A DNA stretch of 64,000 bases from Mycolicibacterium chlorophenolicum (GTDB taxonomy: Bacteria > Actinomycetota > Actinomycetes > Mycobacteriales > Mycobacteriaceae). The notes under the pieces are model-generated. The model saw nothing but the letters and a program-made list of their open reading frames with translations, ran no database searches and was not told the origin of the DNA. Both the position numbers and the translations under genes were made by a program. This document shows, in pieces, positions 32,062 to 42,629 of the stretch; position 1 is the first letter of the stretch; every line of letters starts with the position of its first letter. The stretch covers positions 124,991-188,990 of the forward strand of contig NZ_JYNL01000001.1 in the NCBI RefSeq assembly GCF_001044235.1, written 5' to 3'.

Positions 32062-33564
32062 CTACGCGACCTCGTCGGCGACCGAGTGCGGAGCGGGCAG
32101 ATTCGTCTCCGCCGGCGGGGCCGCGGCGCGGGTGTCCCACCAGTTCTCCGGCTGATGGACCGCCCAGCCGTTGACGGCTTCCAGGGCGGCCGCCAACGAG
32201 ACCAGCAGCGGTTCGCTGTGGGCCGGGCCCATCAGTTGCACACCGATCGGCAACCCGTCGGAGGTGAACCCCGCCGGCACGTTGATGGACGGCCAACCCA
32301 GCAGATTCCACGGCCACGTGGCCGGGCAGGCGCGGATCATCGCCCGGTCGGTGGCCAGGCCGCTGCGCCCGTCGAACGCGTCGACCCGGGGCGGGGGCAG
32401 TGCGGTGGTCGGGGCGAGCACCACGTCGGCGAGGTTGAAGATCCAGCCGATCCGCTGCCGGGTGACCGCCTCGTGGGCGCGGGCCTTGCGCAGGACGTGC
32501 TCGGAGAGCAGCCGCCCCATCCGGGCGTTGGCCACCGTGCGCTTGTCCCAGACCACCCGGTGCCCCAACCGGTCCACCCAGTGCGGGATCCCCGCCGTCG
32601 AGCGGGCCAGGAAGTTCCACGACATGCGCAGGTCGTAGTCGGGGTCTGCGGCGACGATCGTGTGGCCGAGCTGTTCGAGTTGCTGCGCGACCGCCTCGAG
32701 CGCCGCGCGGATCTCCGGGTGCAGCGTCGCCCGGAACACGGTGTACGGGAACTTCGTCGACAGCGCGACCCGCAGCGGACCGGGGGCGCGCGACACGTGG
32801 TCGGACACCTGCACCGGCGGCGGGGTGTGCAGATCACCCGGGGCGTTGCCCGAGGCCGCATCGAGCACCAGCGCGGCATCGGAGACCGTGCGGGCGAGCA
32901 CCCCGTTGACCGTGATCCCGTTGAACGCCTCGGCAAGTGGCCACGTGGAGATCCGTCCGCGTTGCGGTTTGATGCCGACCAGGTGCGTCCACGCGGCGGG
33001 GATGCGCACGCTGCCCGCCCCGTCGGAGCCGATCGCCGCGGCCACCAGACCCGCCGCGACGGCCGCGGCGCTGCCGCCCGACGATCCGCCCGGGGTGTGC
33101 TCACGCGACCACGGGTTGCGGGTGTGCCCGAACGCCGGCCCGCTGGTGAACGGCCACTGGCCCAGCTCGCAGGTGTTGGTCTTGCCGACGATCACCGCGC
33201 CGGCCGCGCGCAGGCGCCGCACCACCTCGGCGTCGGCGCCGGCCTCGGTGACCTCACCGTCGGCGCCGAACCGGGTCGGCACGCCGGCGACGTCGACGTC
33301 GTCCTTGACCGCGATCGGGATGCCGAGCAGGGGGAGGGCCGAATTGCTGTGTCCGGCAGCGCGTTTGCGGTCAGCGGCGGCCGCCTCGGCGAGCGCGGAC
33401 TCGCGGAGCACCACGCGGAAGGCGTTGAGGGTCGGCTGGCTCGCCTCGATCGCGTCGAGGGACCGGCGGACCAGGTCGACGGACGTCGTACTGCCGCTGG
33501 CGAGGGCGAAGAGCTGGTTTCCCAGAGTGGGGAAGCGGGTGCGGGGAGCGGGAGTTGCGGCCAT
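32062..33564 (-). CDS. amiA2: Amidase (amidase-signature family, AmiA2-like)
   Basis: Amide hydrolase of 500 residues with the Ser-cisSer-Lys machinery: lysine in PIAVKDDVDVAG, and the Gly/Ser-rich signature PGGSSGGSAAAVAAG. Other family motifs include GSDGAGSVRIPAAW and VGIKPQRGRIS. ATG at 33564 gives MAATPAPRTRFPTL; an adjacent in-frame GTG is possible. The position between era and recO matches M. tuberculosis amiA2 (Rv2363). It is divergent from recO (63 bp) and followed by the CAP-protein gene. Substrate not known. Confidence 0.9.
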   Translation of the reverse strand: MAATPAPRTRFPTLGNQLFALASGSTTSVDLVRRSLDAIEASQPTLNAFRVVLRESALAEAAAADRKRAAGHSNSALPLLGIPIAVKDDVDVAGVPTRFGADGEVTEAGADAEVVRRLRAAGAVIVGKTNTCELGQWPFTSGPAFGHTRNPWSREHTPGGSSGGSAAAVAAGLVAAAIGSDGAGSVRIPAAWTHLVGIKPQRGRISTWPLAEAFNGITVNGVLARTVSDAALVLDAASGNAPGDLHTPPPVQVSDHVSRAPGPLRVALSTKFPYTVFRATLHPEIRAALEAVAQQLEQLGHTIVAADPDYDLRMSWNFLARSTAGIPHWVDRLGHRVVWDKRTVANARMGRLLSEHVLRKARAHEAVTRQRIGWIFNLADVVLAPTTALPPPRVDAFDGRSGLATDRAMIRACPATWPWNLLGWPSINVPAGFTSDGLPIGVQLMGPAHSEPLLVSLAAALEAVNGWAVHQPENWWDTRAAAPPAETNLPAPHSVADEVA

Positions 33565-33627
33565 CACTGTCCAGAGTATCGGCGCTGCGAACTCGGTTTC
33601 ACCCGCGAACAGTGGAAGACTGTCCAG

Positions 33628-34464
33628 ATGCGTCTGTACCGCGACCGGGCGGTGGTGCTGCGTCAGCACAAGCTCGGTGAAGCCGATCGGATCGTGAGTC
33701 TGCTCACTCGCGATCACGGGCTGGTGCGCGCGGTGGCCAAGGGGGTGCGGCGCACCCGCAGCAAGTTCGGGGCGCGGCTGGAACCGTTCGCGCACATCGA
33801 TGTTCAGCTCTATCCCGGCCGCAATCTCGACATCGTCACCCAGGTGGCCGCGATCGACGCGTTCGCCTCCGACATCGTCAGCGACTACGGCCGCTACACC
33901 TGCGCCTGCGCGATGCTCGAGACCGCCGAGCGGATCGCCGGGGAGGAACACGCGCCCGCGCCCGCCCTGCACCGACTCACCGTGGCCGCGCTGCGCGCGG
34001 TGGCCGACGGTGCCCGCCCCCGCGAACTCGTGCTCGACGCCTACCTGCTGCGCGCGATGGGGATCGCCGGATGGGCGCCGGCGCTGACGGAGTGTGCCCG
34101 GTGCGCCGCCCCGGGCCCGCACCGGGCTTTTCATGTCGCCGCGGGCGGCAGCGTGTGCGTGCACTGCCGGCCGTCGGGCTCGGTGACCCCGCCCCAGGGG
34201 GTGGTCGATCTGATGGCGGCGCTGTACGAGGGCGACTGGGAGCACGCCCAGACGTCCACTGCGTCGCATCGCAGCCAGGCCAGCGGACTGGTGGCCGCGC
34301 ACCTGCAGTGGCATTTGGAACGACAGTTGCGGACTTTGCCCCTCGTGGAGCGGGTGGACCGGAAGAGCGGGCAGACCATCAGGCAGGATGTGGCGCATGG
34401 CAACGGAACGGACCGGGAGGCGGAAGGGCAAGAACAGCTACCCTCAGCTGCCCCCGGCGCCTGA
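33628..34464 (+). CDS. recO: RecO, recombination mediator
   Basis: RecFOR-pathway protein that loads RecA on SSB-coated DNA, 278 residues. The N-terminal OB fold starts [27 protein letters not shown]. The C-terminal helical domain includes a zinc-binding site CARCAAP...CVHC. ATG at 33628 is the only start that gives the canonical N terminus. The C-terminal tail after about residue 250 ([18 protein letters not shown] and on) is low-complexity because the gene runs 68 nt into uppS, an unusually long overlap in a different frame. Confidence 0.94.
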   Translation: MRLYRDRAVVLRQHKLGEADRIVSLLTRDHGLVRAVAKGVRRTRSKFGARLEPFAHIDVQLYPGRNLDIVTQVAAIDAFASDIVSDYGRYTCACAMLETAERIAGEEHAPAPALHRLTVAALRAVADGARPRELVLDAYLLRAMGIAGWAPALTECARCAAPGPHRAFHVAAGGSVCVHCRPSGSVTPPQGVVDLMAALYEGDWEHAQTSTASHRSQASGLVAAHLQWHLERQLRTLPLVERVDRKSGQTIRQDVAHGNGTDREAEGQEQLPSAAPGA

Positions 34465-35293
34465 CGACTATCCGACGTTCCCGGACAAGTCCTCCTGGCC
34501 GGTGATCTTCCCGGAGTTGCCGCCCAAGACCAACGGCAAGTTCGCCCGCCCGCCGCAGCACACCTCCAAGGCGGCGGCGCCGCAGATCCCGGCCGACCAG
34601 GTGCCCCAGCACGTCGCGGTGGTGATGGACGGCAACGGACGGTGGGCCACCCAGCGCGGGCTCGGCCGCACCGAGGGTCACAAGATGGGCGAGGCGGTGC
34701 TCATCGACATCACCTGCGGAGCGATCGAGCTCGGCATCAAGCACCTCACGGTGTACGCGTTCTCGACCGAGAACTGGAAGCGCAGCACCGACGAGGTCCG
34801 CTTCCTGATGGGCTTCAACCGCGAGGTGGTGCGCCGCCGCCGGGAGAACCTCAACGACATGGGCGTGCGGATGCGCTGGGTGGGGTCGCGGCCCCGGATG
34901 TGGCGCAGCGTCATCAAGGAATTCGACATCGCCGAGGAGATGACCGTCGACAACGATGTCATCACGATCAACTACTGCGTCAACTACGGCGGCCGCACCG
35001 AGATCGTCGAGGCGGCACGTCAACTGGCCCAGGAGGCGGTCGACGGCAAGATCAATCCCGCCCGCATCAGCGAGGCGAGCTTCGCCAAACACCTGCACCG
35101 CGCCGACATCCCCGATGTGGACCTGTTCATCCGCACCTCGGGGGAGCAGCGGGCGAGCAACTTCCTGCTGTGGCAGGCCGCCTACGCCGAGTACGTCTTC
35201 CAGGACAAGCTGTGGCCCGACTACGACCGCCGTGACCTGTGGGCGGCGTGCGAGGAGTACGTGCACCGCAACAGGCGCTTCGGCAGGGCGTGA
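34397..35293 (+). CDS. uppS: Decaprenyl diphosphate synthase (UppS-type)
   Basis: Cis-prenyltransferase making the long-chain polyprenyl diphosphate carrier for peptidoglycan and arabinogalactan, 298 residues from ATG 34397; ATG 34388 is also possible. The diphosphate-binding aspartate is in [25 protein letters not shown] and [24 protein letters not shown] are family signatures. The N-terminal extension [16 protein letters not shown] is mycobacterial and matches my recollection of Rv2361c. It overlaps recO by 68 nt, and its stop shares TGATG with the next gene. Confidence 0.95.
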   Translation: MATERTGRRKGKNSYPQLPPAPDDYPTFPDKSSWPVIFPELPPKTNGKFARPPQHTSKAAAPQIPADQVPQHVAVVMDGNGRWATQRGLGRTEGHKMGEAVLIDITCGAIELGIKHLTVYAFSTENWKRSTDEVRFLMGFNREVVRRRRENLNDMGVRMRWVGSRPRMWRSVIKEFDIAEEMTVDNDVITINYCVNYGGRTEIVEAARQLAQEAVDGKINPARISEASFAKHLHRADIPDVDLFIRTSGEQRASNFLLWQAAYAEYVFQDKLWPDYDRRDLWAACEEYVHRNRRFGRA

Positions 35294-35703
35294 TGGAGCT
35301 CGCCGAGCGTCTGCCCGCGGTGCTGGCCGAGATCCTGCCGGTGCAGCGCGAGGACGACGGCGCGCTGACCGTCCAGCACGAGCAGACGTTCGCCTCGCTG
35401 CGGGTGGTGACGATCGCCGAGGGTCTGGAGATGGTGTCCCTGACGCAGGTGCTGGCCTGGGATCTGCCGCTCAACGCGGCGATGCGCGCCGAAGTCGCCA
35501 AGCACGCGCAGGACACCCTGCTGGGGACGGTGTCGATGGTGGAGAAGATCGGCGCCAAAGGCTCGGGCGGGCCGAAGAAGACCGGCGATGTGCTGCTGCG
35601 ATACAACTTCCCGGCCGCGGGGCTGGCCGACGACGCGCTGCGCACCCTGGTGCTGATGGTGCTGGCGACCGGCGCCGATGTGCGCCGCGCGCTGGTGGCC
35701 TAG
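35293..35703 (+). CDS. Conserved hypothetical protein (Rv2360c-like)
   Basis: Small soluble protein of 136 residues, [21 protein letters not shown]. It has no signal or membrane segment. The sequence alternates hydrophobic strands and acidic turns (SLRVVTIAEGLEMVSLTQVL, then a C-terminal helix LRTLVLMVLATGADVRRALV), reminiscent of YbjN/secretion-chaperone folds, but I cannot assign it. ATG at 35293 overlaps the uppS stop by one base, so translation is coupled. Its place after uppS matches Rv2360c. Confidence 0.75.
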   Translation: MELAERLPAVLAEILPVQREDDGALTVQHEQTFASLRVVTIAEGLEMVSLTQVLAWDLPLNAAMRAEVAKHAQDTLLGTVSMVEKIGAKGSGGPKKTGDVLLRYNFPAAGLADDALRTLVLMVLATGADVRRALVA

Positions 35704-35713
35704 GGTCGTTGGG

Positions 35714-35899
35714 GTGCGTATTGGTCTGGTCGTCGTCGGGATCGTGGTCGCGCTGTTCGGCCTGCTGTTCACGCTGCAGGGCGTCGGAGCGGTGGGCGGC
35801 AGCCCGATGAGCAACACCACCACCTGGTCGGTGCTGGGCCCGATCATCGCGATCGTCGGGGTGGTCGTCGCCGTCGCCGGCTGGCGCCGTCGGCGCTAG
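35714..35899 (+). CDS. Small two-helix membrane protein
   Basis: Hypothetical protein of 61 residues from GTG 35714. Helix 1 is VRIGLVVVGIVVALFGLLFTL, a polar loop GAVGGSPMSNTTT follows, and helix 2 is WSVLGPIIAIVGVVVAVAGW, ending in RRRR. This pattern is common among small actinobacterial membrane proteins of unknown role. It is co-directional with the preceding gene (10-nt gap) and convergent with zur; both stops lie in one CTAG. Confidence 0.6.
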   Translation: MRIGLVVVGIVVALFGLLFTLQGVGAVGGSPMSNTTTWSVLGPIIAIVGVVVAVAGWRRRR

Positions 35900-36294
35900 C
35901 GGCTCGCCGCGCCGCAGCTCCCGCAGATCCCGAAGATCTCTATGGTGTGGCTGACGTCGGAGAAGCCGTGATTGCGGGCGATCTCGGCCGCCCACGTCTC
36001 GACCTCACCGCCGGAGATCTCGACCGTCGACCCGCATTGGCGGCACACCAGGTGATGGTGATGCTGCTCCGAGCAGAGCCGGTACACCGATTCGCCGGTG
36101 TCGGTGCGCAGGGTGTCGACGGCGCCGGCGGCGGCCATCTGCTGCAGCGTGCGGTACACCGTGGTCAGTCCGACGCCCTCGCCCCGCTTGCGCAGCTCGT
36201 CGTGCAGTTCCTGGGCGGAGCGGAAGTCGTCGATGTTCTCCAGCAGCGCGGTCAGCGCGGCGCGTTGCCGGGTCGCGCGGATAGCCCCGGTCAC
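35896..36294 (-). CDS. zur: Zur (FurB), zinc uptake regulator
   Basis: Fur-family repressor of zinc uptake genes, 132 residues. The wHTH includes RATRQRAALTALLENIDDFRSAQELHDEL and LTTVYRTLQQM. The regulatory zinc site lies in CSEQHHHHLVCRQCG, and structural cysteines in GICGSCGAAS. GTG at 36294 overlaps the smtB stop (GTGA on the minus strand), so the two are cotranscribed and smtB comes first, as in M. tuberculosis Rv2358-furB. When zinc is scarce SmtB blocks the operon; this is known for the homologues and inferred here. Confidence 0.94.
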   Translation of the reverse strand: MTGAIRATRQRAALTALLENIDDFRSAQELHDELRKRGEGVGLTTVYRTLQQMAAAGAVDTLRTDTGESVYRLCSEQHHHHLVCRQCGSTVEISGGEVETWAAEIARNHGFSDVSHTIEIFGICGSCGAASR

Positions 36295-36656
36295 GGTCGT
36301 GGCTCCTCGTCCTCGGCCGAGTGCGTCACCGCGGCGACGACGATCTCGGCGAGGTGATCGTCGACCAGGCGGTACACCACTTCCCGGCCCGATCGCTCAC
36401 CGGCGACCACGCCGGCCGCCTTCAGGATCCTCAGATGCTGGCTCACTAAGGGCTGCGGCACATCGAGCGCGTCGACCAACTCGTGCACGCAGCGGGCTTC
36501 CTGGTGCAGCTGCAGCACGATCGCGATGCGCACCGGCGCGGCCAGCGCGCGCAGCAGGTCGCCCGCGGTGTCGAGGACTGCGCGCGGCGGGAGCGCGGGC
36601 GCCGGGGCGCCGGCATGATCGTGCCGCTGCTCCCCGATACTGGAAACGATTTTCAT
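36291..36656 (-). CDS. smtB: SmtB, ArsR-family zinc-responsive repressor
   Basis: ArsR/SmtB winged-helix repressor of 121 residues. Recognition-helix region: CVHELVDALDVPQPLVSQHLRILKAAGVV, then SGREVVYRLVDDHLAEIV, where the C-terminal alpha5 Asp/His pair (DDHLAEIVVAAVTH) provides the zinc sensor ligands. Start ATG 36656 lies inside an AT-rich imperfect palindrome. First gene of the smtB-zur operon, divergent from glyS (87 bp). Confidence 0.93.
   Translation of the reverse strand: MKIVSSIGEQRHDHAGAPAPALPPRAVLDTAGDLLRALAAPVRIAIVLQLHQEARCVHELVDALDVPQPLVSQHLRILKAAGVVAGERSGREVVYRLVDDHLAEIVVAAVTHSAEDEEPRP
36641..36655. promoter_or_regulatory. AT-rich imperfect palindrome over the smtB start (candidate SmtB/Zur site)
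   Basis: TGGAAACGATTTTCA (minus strand TGAAAATCGTTTCCA) is an imperfect inverted repeat of the Zur/SmtB type that overlaps the first codons of smtB. It stands out in GC-rich surroundings. A further inverted repeat ACATGC-N8-GCATGT lies at 36670-36689 in the smtB-glyS gap. Both are candidate operators for autoregulation. Confidence 0.4.
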
Positions 36657-36743
36657 TAGGACTCACGATACATGCGTGCCTGTGCATGTCAATCGGCATG
36701 TGAGGCGCGGGGCGGTGCATCGGCCCCACTACGCTGTGGAGCC

Positions 36744-38138
<1,395 letters not shown>

Positions 38139-38154
38139 GGCTCCCGCGAGAGCT

Positions 38155-38167
38155 GGGGGTACCTCCC
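38155..38167. repeat. GGGGGTACCTCCC palindrome-like intergenic element
   Basis: GGGGGTACCTCCC lies 17 bp after the glyS stop, immediately before the left arm of the DUF559 inverted repeat. I recall near-identical strings in intergenic regions of other mycobacteria, but this was not checked. No T-run follows, so a terminator is not well supported. Confidence 0.35.
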
Positions 38168-38170
38168 GCA

Positions 38171-38226
38171 CGCGAGCGTGCGTGTCTGCAGCCGACACGC
38201 CGCGAGTTTCGGCGATTTCGCGCACG
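38171..38226 (+). repeat. Left arm of inverted repeat flanking the DUF559 gene
   Basis: Begins CGCGAGCGTGCGTGTCTGC, identical over 19 bp to the reverse complement of the arm ending at 39255. It then continues with two mismatches through ACACGCCGCG and weaker similarity to CGCACG. It reaches to within 1 bp of the DUF559 stop codon. Confidence 0.85.
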
Positions 38227-38227
38227 C

Positions 38228-39112
38228 TCACGCCGCCTGCGCGCGCTCGAGGGCAATCTCGATGCGGCGCACCATGTCCCACGAGCGCACGCGCACGTCG
38301 TCGAATACCACCGACAGCAGCCACCAGCCCGCCTCGTTGAGCGCCGCCCGCTTCTGGCGGTCGCGCCGAAACTGCTCCTGGTCGCTGTGCCAGTCGAAGC
38401 CGTCGTACTCGACGGCAACGTTCAGGTCCGGCCACGCGAAGTCGAGGCGCCACGTGCGCCCGTTGCGATCGACGACTTCGTACTGCAGCTCCGGGGCGGG
38501 CAGACCGCCGTCGTGCATCACCAGGCGGGTCTCGCTCTCCATGGGTGATTCCGCTCGTGCGTCGGCGAGGGGGATCAACTCCCGTACCGCGACGATGCCG
38601 CGTCTGCCGGCCTGCCTGGCCGCGGCGGCCAGTAGTTCCCGCCGGTCGCAGGTCCCCGTGCGGAGCGCGGCATCGAGGGTGGCCAGGGCCCGGGGGCGAC
38701 GTAGCGACCGCGCCACTTCGACCGCCGTCCACGCGGCCGCGGTGGCGGGCCGCCCGTCGACGAGTGTGAGCGGGGCGCCGTCGCGCCGGTGTACGACCAG
38801 TCCGTCGCCGTCGCGCAGCTGATGGCCCGGCGGCGTGAGCACATGGAGATCGTGCGTGTCCTGGACGTCGAAGCCGAATGCGGCCGCGGCGGTGCCCAGA
38901 CAGATGGCGACCGGGACACCGGCGCGCAGGTCGAGGCCCCGCAATCTGGTCATCGCGTCGGGCACGTGCGGGCTGTAGACGCCGGGCCACACCTTGATCA
39001 ATTCTCCGCTGAGGATGTCGCGGTCGAGCCGGCTCCGGCTGAGGTGCTCGAGCAGCTGAGCGGTGGTCGCGACGCCGCCTTGCGCGGCGAACAGTGCCGG
39101 GAGATCGGTCAT
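38228..39112 (-). CDS. DUF559-domain protein (Vsr-like nuclease fold) in an inverted-repeat cassette
   Basis: Protein of 294 residues. The N-terminal part (LPALFAAQGGVATTAQLLEHLSRSRLDRDI...LIKVWPGVY) resembles the winged-helix AbiEi-antitoxin-like domain often found ahead of DUF559. The C-terminal DUF559 domain (about 205-285) has FAWPDLNVAVEYDGFDWHS and then FRRDRQKRAALNEAGWWLL, the E/D-x-K-like pattern of Vsr/very-short-patch-type nuclease folds. ATG at 39112 gives MTDLPALF; an upstream ATG (39148) is less likely. It interrupts the glyS-dgt region and is bracketed by inverted repeats, which suggests acquisition. Molecular function unknown; nuclease activity is only inferred from the fold. 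Confidence 0.8.
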   Translation of the reverse strand: MTDLPALFAAQGGVATTAQLLEHLSRSRLDRDILSGELIKVWPGVYSPHVPDAMTRLRGLDLRAGVPVAICLGTAAAAFGFDVQDTHDLHVLTPPGHQLRDGDGLVVHRRDGAPLTLVDGRPATAAAWTAVEVARSLRRPRALATLDAALRTGTCDRRELLAAAARQAGRRGIVAVRELIPLADARAESPMESETRLVMHDGGLPAPELQYEVVDRNGRTWRLDFAWPDLNVAVEYDGFDWHSDQEQFRRDRQKRAALNEAGWWLLSVVFDDVRVRSWDMVRRIEIALERAQAA

Positions 39113-39199
39113 GGACACGATCGTGTGCACACCCGCGGGCGCCCGCATGACACCAGCGGGGTCGTCTGGGGATAACTACGAGTGGTTGGGGATGACGAA

Positions 39200-39255
39200 C
39201 GTGCGTGAAGTCAGGGATTCACGCGGCGTGTTGGCCGCAGACACGCACGCTCGCG
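39200..39255 (-). repeat. Right arm of inverted repeat flanking the DUF559 gene
   Basis: Reverse-complement partner of 38171-38226. The two arms start with 19 identical bases, and about 31 of the first 34 positions match by hand alignment, then about 14 of the next 22. It lies upstream of the DUF559 start and 8 bp from the stop of the TPM-domain gene. Confidence 0.85.
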
Positions 39256-39262
39256 CACAAGG

Positions 39263-41260
39263 TTAGAAGCGGCCGCCGCCGCCGCTCATCCCGCCGCCGC
39301 CGCCGCTCATCCCGCCGCCTCCGCCGCCGAAGCCGCCGCCGCCGAAACCGCCGCCGAACCCGCCGCCGCCGAAGCCGCCGCGCATCGCGCCGGACAGCAC
39401 GTTGCCGAGGATGATGCCGCCGATGACGGCACCCATCTGGCCCCCGCCGCCACCGCCGTACGGTCCGCTGTAGTGACGCTGGGCGGCGACGACGTCGTCG
39501 TTGGCCAGCGATTGCGCCTGCGCGGCGAGCATCGCGGCGCCGTTGGCGTGGGCGATCGCCTCGTTCAGGTTGGCCGCCCGCTTGTCCTGCGCGGCCTGCA
39601 GCTGGCGCACCGCCTCGGACAGTCGCGTACGCGCCTCGGGGCCGATGACGCCGCGGCGGGTGTCGATGTAGTCCGACACCGCGCGCACCCGCGACTGCGC
39701 GGTGAACAACGCCTGGTCGTAGGTGCGCGTCAGCCGCTCGGTGGTCTCGCGCTCCTGCGCGACGTCGTGGAGCAGCCGGTCGAGTTCGGCGTCGGCCTGC
39801 GTCAGCCGGGTGAACGCGCCGAGTGGATCGGCGGCGCCCAGGCTCTGAGCGTGCGAGACGGCCTGCACGGCGGCGTCGCGGGCCGCGCTGAGCTGGGTCG
39901 CCACGGCGATACTGCCCTGCGCCAGTTGGGCACCCGCGGCGGTGATGCCGTTCTGCGCGTCGGCGATCGCGGCCGGGAGCCCGGCCACCGCCCGGTTGAT
40001 GTCGGTCGACGCGCTGTCCACCGCGTCGAGCAGCGTGCGGGCCTGCCCCAGCGCGGCCTCGGCCCCGTGAATGGCGTCGACGAGGCCGCCCTGCCGGTCG
40101 GCCGGTCGGGCCACCAGGTCGCGGGCGGTGTCGATGTTCTGCTCGGCGAAGGTCAGCCGCTGCCGGGCCTCGTCGATGTTCTCGGCGACCGACACGAGAG
40201 CCGTCTCGGCGAACTGCGACTTCAGCCGTGCCAATGTCTGCCCGGCGGGGTCCAGCCGCGCGGTCAGGTCCACCACCTGCTGGGTCAGCGTGTCGAGCCG
40301 ACTCGGGGCATTGATCACCAGATCGCGCAGCTGGGCGAACGCCTCACGCTGGGCCTCGAGTTCCTGGTCGGCCTTCGCGGCGGCGACCACCACACGGGTC
40401 AGCAGGTCGCGGCGCTGCAGCGGTGTCTCGGGCACCGCGTCGTCGAGGATGTGCCGGACGTTGAGCGCCTGCGCCAGCGTGGTCTTGGCGCCCGCGACCG
40501 CGCGGCTGAACGCCGCGGTGTCCTGCTCGCCGAATTCCTCGACCGCCAGCGCCAATTCGCTCTCGCTGGTGCGCACCTCGTTGTCCACCTCGACCACGAT
40601 CCGGCGGGACAGCTCGTCGAGCGCCTCGAGGGACACCCCGGCCAGCGCGGCCGGATCCGACGGGTCCACCCGCTGGGCGGCGGCGATCTCGGCCTCCCGG
40701 CGGCGCCGCCGTCGACGGCGCTGCCAGAACACCAGCACCACGAGCGCCACCACGATGACGCCCAGTGCGATGACCATCCCGAGCCAGCTGCCCGAACCGC
40801 TCGTCTTGTTCAGGCCGTTCGCGGCGGCGACGGCGGCGCCGGCCCAGTTGCCGTCGCGCAACAGGGGTTCGACCTCGGTGCGGCGGAGCTTGTCGATGTC
40901 GACGCCGCCCAGCGCATCGGTCGGCGCGAGGAAGGCGTAGGCCCGGTCCACGGTCGCCACCGCCAGGATCGCGTCCTGGTCACCCAGATCGCTGCGCTGG
41001 CGGGTGCTCTGCGCCCAGGCCTGCGCGTCCTGGCCGGAGAAGTCGTCGACGTAGACCACCCACAGCCGGATGCGCCGATCGTTGTACAGCCGGTCGATCG
41101 CCCCCTGAACCTCACCGGTACCGGCGGCGTCGAGCGCCCCCGCCCGGTCGGTGAGGTAGGTCGGCAGCCGCAGCGGCGGCTCGGCCGCCGCGCCGGGGGC
41201 GAGCAGGCCCGCAGCGATCCACAGGACGCCGAGCAGGCCGAGCCATCGGGCATTGCGCAT
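39263..41260 (-). CDS. TPM-domain secreted/membrane protein with coiled coil and glycine-rich tail (Rv2345-like)
   Basis: Envelope protein of 665 residues from ATG 41260. A signal peptide ending GAAAEPP is followed by a TPM (TLP18.3/Psb32) domain (about 30-150; [29 protein letters not shown]). A transmembrane helix ([21 protein letters not shown], about 165-190) and a basic stop RRRRRRRR follow. Next comes a long Ala/Gln/Glu-rich helical region (about 200-590), probably coiled coil. The tail is glycine-rich ([15 protein letters not shown] and [10 protein letters not shown]), ending RF. Length and order match Rv2345 beside dgt. Function unknown. Confidence 0.85.
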   Translation of the reverse strand: MRNARWLGLLGVLWIAAGLLAPGAAAEPPLRLPTYLTDRAGALDAAGTGEVQGAIDRLYNDRRIRLWVVYVDDFSGQDAQAWAQSTRQRSDLGDQDAILAVATVDRAYAFLAPTDALGGVDIDKLRRTEVEPLLRDGNWAGAAVAAANGLNKTSGSGSWLGMVIALGVIVVALVVLVFWQRRRRRRRREAEIAAAQRVDPSDPAALAGVSLEALDELSRRIVVEVDNEVRTSESELALAVEEFGEQDTAAFSRAVAGAKTTLAQALNVRHILDDAVPETPLQRRDLLTRVVVAAAKADQELEAQREAFAQLRDLVINAPSRLDTLTQQVVDLTARLDPAGQTLARLKSQFAETALVSVAENIDEARQRLTFAEQNIDTARDLVARPADRQGGLVDAIHGAEAALGQARTLLDAVDSASTDINRAVAGLPAAIADAQNGITAAGAQLAQGSIAVATQLSAARDAAVQAVSHAQSLGAADPLGAFTRLTQADAELDRLLHDVAQERETTERLTRTYDQALFTAQSRVRAVSDYIDTRRGVIGPEARTRLSEAVRQLQAAQDKRAANLNEAIAHANGAAMLAAQAQSLANDDVVAAQRHYSGPYGGGGGGQMGAVIGGIILGNVLSGAMRGGFGGGGFGGGFGGGGFGGGGGGMSGGGGGMSGGGGRF

Positions 41261-41338
41261 GTACGTCAATGTAGTGGGCTGCACCGGGAGGCGAGCGTGC
41301 GTCGGGAACGCTGCGCCGTGCTGGCAGACTGTGGTTCG

Positions 41339-42625
41339 GTGAACCCACGACAGCAGGACCGCTACGACGCGTCCGACCGCCAGCGGCTGGTGGCCGAGCC
41401 GGCGAAGAGCGCCGCCCTGCCCGGGACAGACACCGAGCACCGCTCCGACTTCGCCCGCGACCGTGCCCGCGTGCTGCACTGCGCGGCCCTGCGCCGGCTC
41501 GCCGACAAGACCCAGGTGGTGGGCCCGCGCGAGGGCGAGACACCCCGGACCCGGCTGACGCACTCGCTGGAGGTGGCCCAGATCGGCCGCGGCATGGCCA
41601 TCGGGCTCGGCTGCGATCCCGACCTCGTGGACCTGGCCGGGCTGGCTCACGACATCGGCCACCCGCCCTACGGCCACAACGGTGAACGCGCCCTCGACGA
41701 GATCGCCAAGACGTACGGCGGTTTCGAGGGCAATGCGCAGAACTTCCGGATCCTCACCCGGCTGGAACCCAAAGTGCTTGACGCACAAGGGCGCAGCGCA
41801 GGCCTGAACCTGACTCGGGCCGCCCTGGACGCGGTCACCAAGTATCCGTGGCCGCGGGTCGGGGAACGCCGCAAGTTCGGCTTCTACGGCGGCTTCCCGG
41901 GCGACGACATGGCCGCGGCGGACTGGGTGCGCGCGGGCGCGCCCGCCGAGCGGCCGTGCCTGGAGGCCCAGGTGATGGACTGGGCCGACGACGTCGCCTA
42001 CTCGGTGCACGACGTCGAGGACGGCGTCATCTCCGGGCGCATCGACCTGCGGGTGCTGGCCGACGCGGACGCGGCCGCGGCGCTCGGGCACGTCGGCGCG
42101 GGATCGTTTCCGACGTTGACGCCCGAGGACCTGATGGCCGCCGCCGAACGGCTCTCGCAGGTCCCCGTGGTGGCGGCCGTCGGAAAGTTCGACGGCACGC
42201 TCGCGGCGTCGGTGGCGCTCAAGACTCTCACCAGCGAACTGGTCGGCCGGTTCGCCAATGCGGCCGTCACCGCGACCAGGGCCGCGGCGGGGCCGGGGCC
42301 GTTGCGCCGCTTCGATGCCGATCTCGAGGTGCCGACCCTGGTGCGCGCCGAGGTCGCGGTGCTCAAGACGCTTGCGCTGCACTTCATCATGTCCGACCAC
42401 CGGCACCTGCAGATCCAGGCCGATCAGCGCATCCGTATCCAGGAGGTCGCGCTGGCGCTGTGGGGCCAGGCGCCGGGCAGCTTGGATCCCCAGTTCGCCG
42501 CCGAATTCGTCGCCGCCGACGACGACGGCGCCCGGCTGCGCGTGGTGGTCGATCAGATCGCCTCCTACACCGAGGGCCGGTTGGAACGAGTGCACGAGGC
42601 ACGCACCCCGCGGCCTCTAGACTGA
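41339..42625 (+). CDS. dgt: dGTP triphosphohydrolase-like HD protein (Dgt)
   Basis: HD-superfamily deoxynucleotide triphosphohydrolase, 428 residues, expected to convert dNTP to deoxynucleoside and triphosphate. HD metal ligands are in [13 protein letters not shown] and [15 protein letters not shown], with the third in [15 protein letters not shown]. The RLADKTQVV and LRRLADKT region matches the family. GTG at 41339 is chosen because the ORF upstream is antisense to the TPM gene. dnaG follows after 4 nt, as in M. tuberculosis Rv2344c-dnaG. Confidence 0.93.
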   Translation: MNPRQQDRYDASDRQRLVAEPAKSAALPGTDTEHRSDFARDRARVLHCAALRRLADKTQVVGPREGETPRTRLTHSLEVAQIGRGMAIGLGCDPDLVDLAGLAHDIGHPPYGHNGERALDEIAKTYGGFEGNAQNFRILTRLEPKVLDAQGRSAGLNLTRAALDAVTKYPWPRVGERRKFGFYGGFPGDDMAAADWVRAGAPAERPCLEAQVMDWADDVAYSVHDVEDGVISGRIDLRVLADADAAAALGHVGAGSFPTLTPEDLMAAAERLSQVPVVAAVGKFDGTLAASVALKTLTSELVGRFANAAVTATRAAAGPGPLRRFDADLEVPTLVRAEVAVLKTLALHFIMSDHRHLQIQADQRIRIQEVALALWGQAPGSLDPQFAAEFVAADDDGARLRVVVDQIASYTEGRLERVHEARTPRPLD

Positions 42626-42629
42626 CCGC

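Noticed and set aside
35239..35292. Longer start for the Rv2360c-like gene inside uppS
   Set aside because: The upstream part is an alternative frame of uppS. ATG 35293 is coupled to the uppS stop and gives a family-like length.
39473..41338. Upstream extension of the dgt frame to about 1050 codons
   Set aside because: The extension is antisense to the TPM-domain gene and has no homology. The HD protein begins at GTG 41339.
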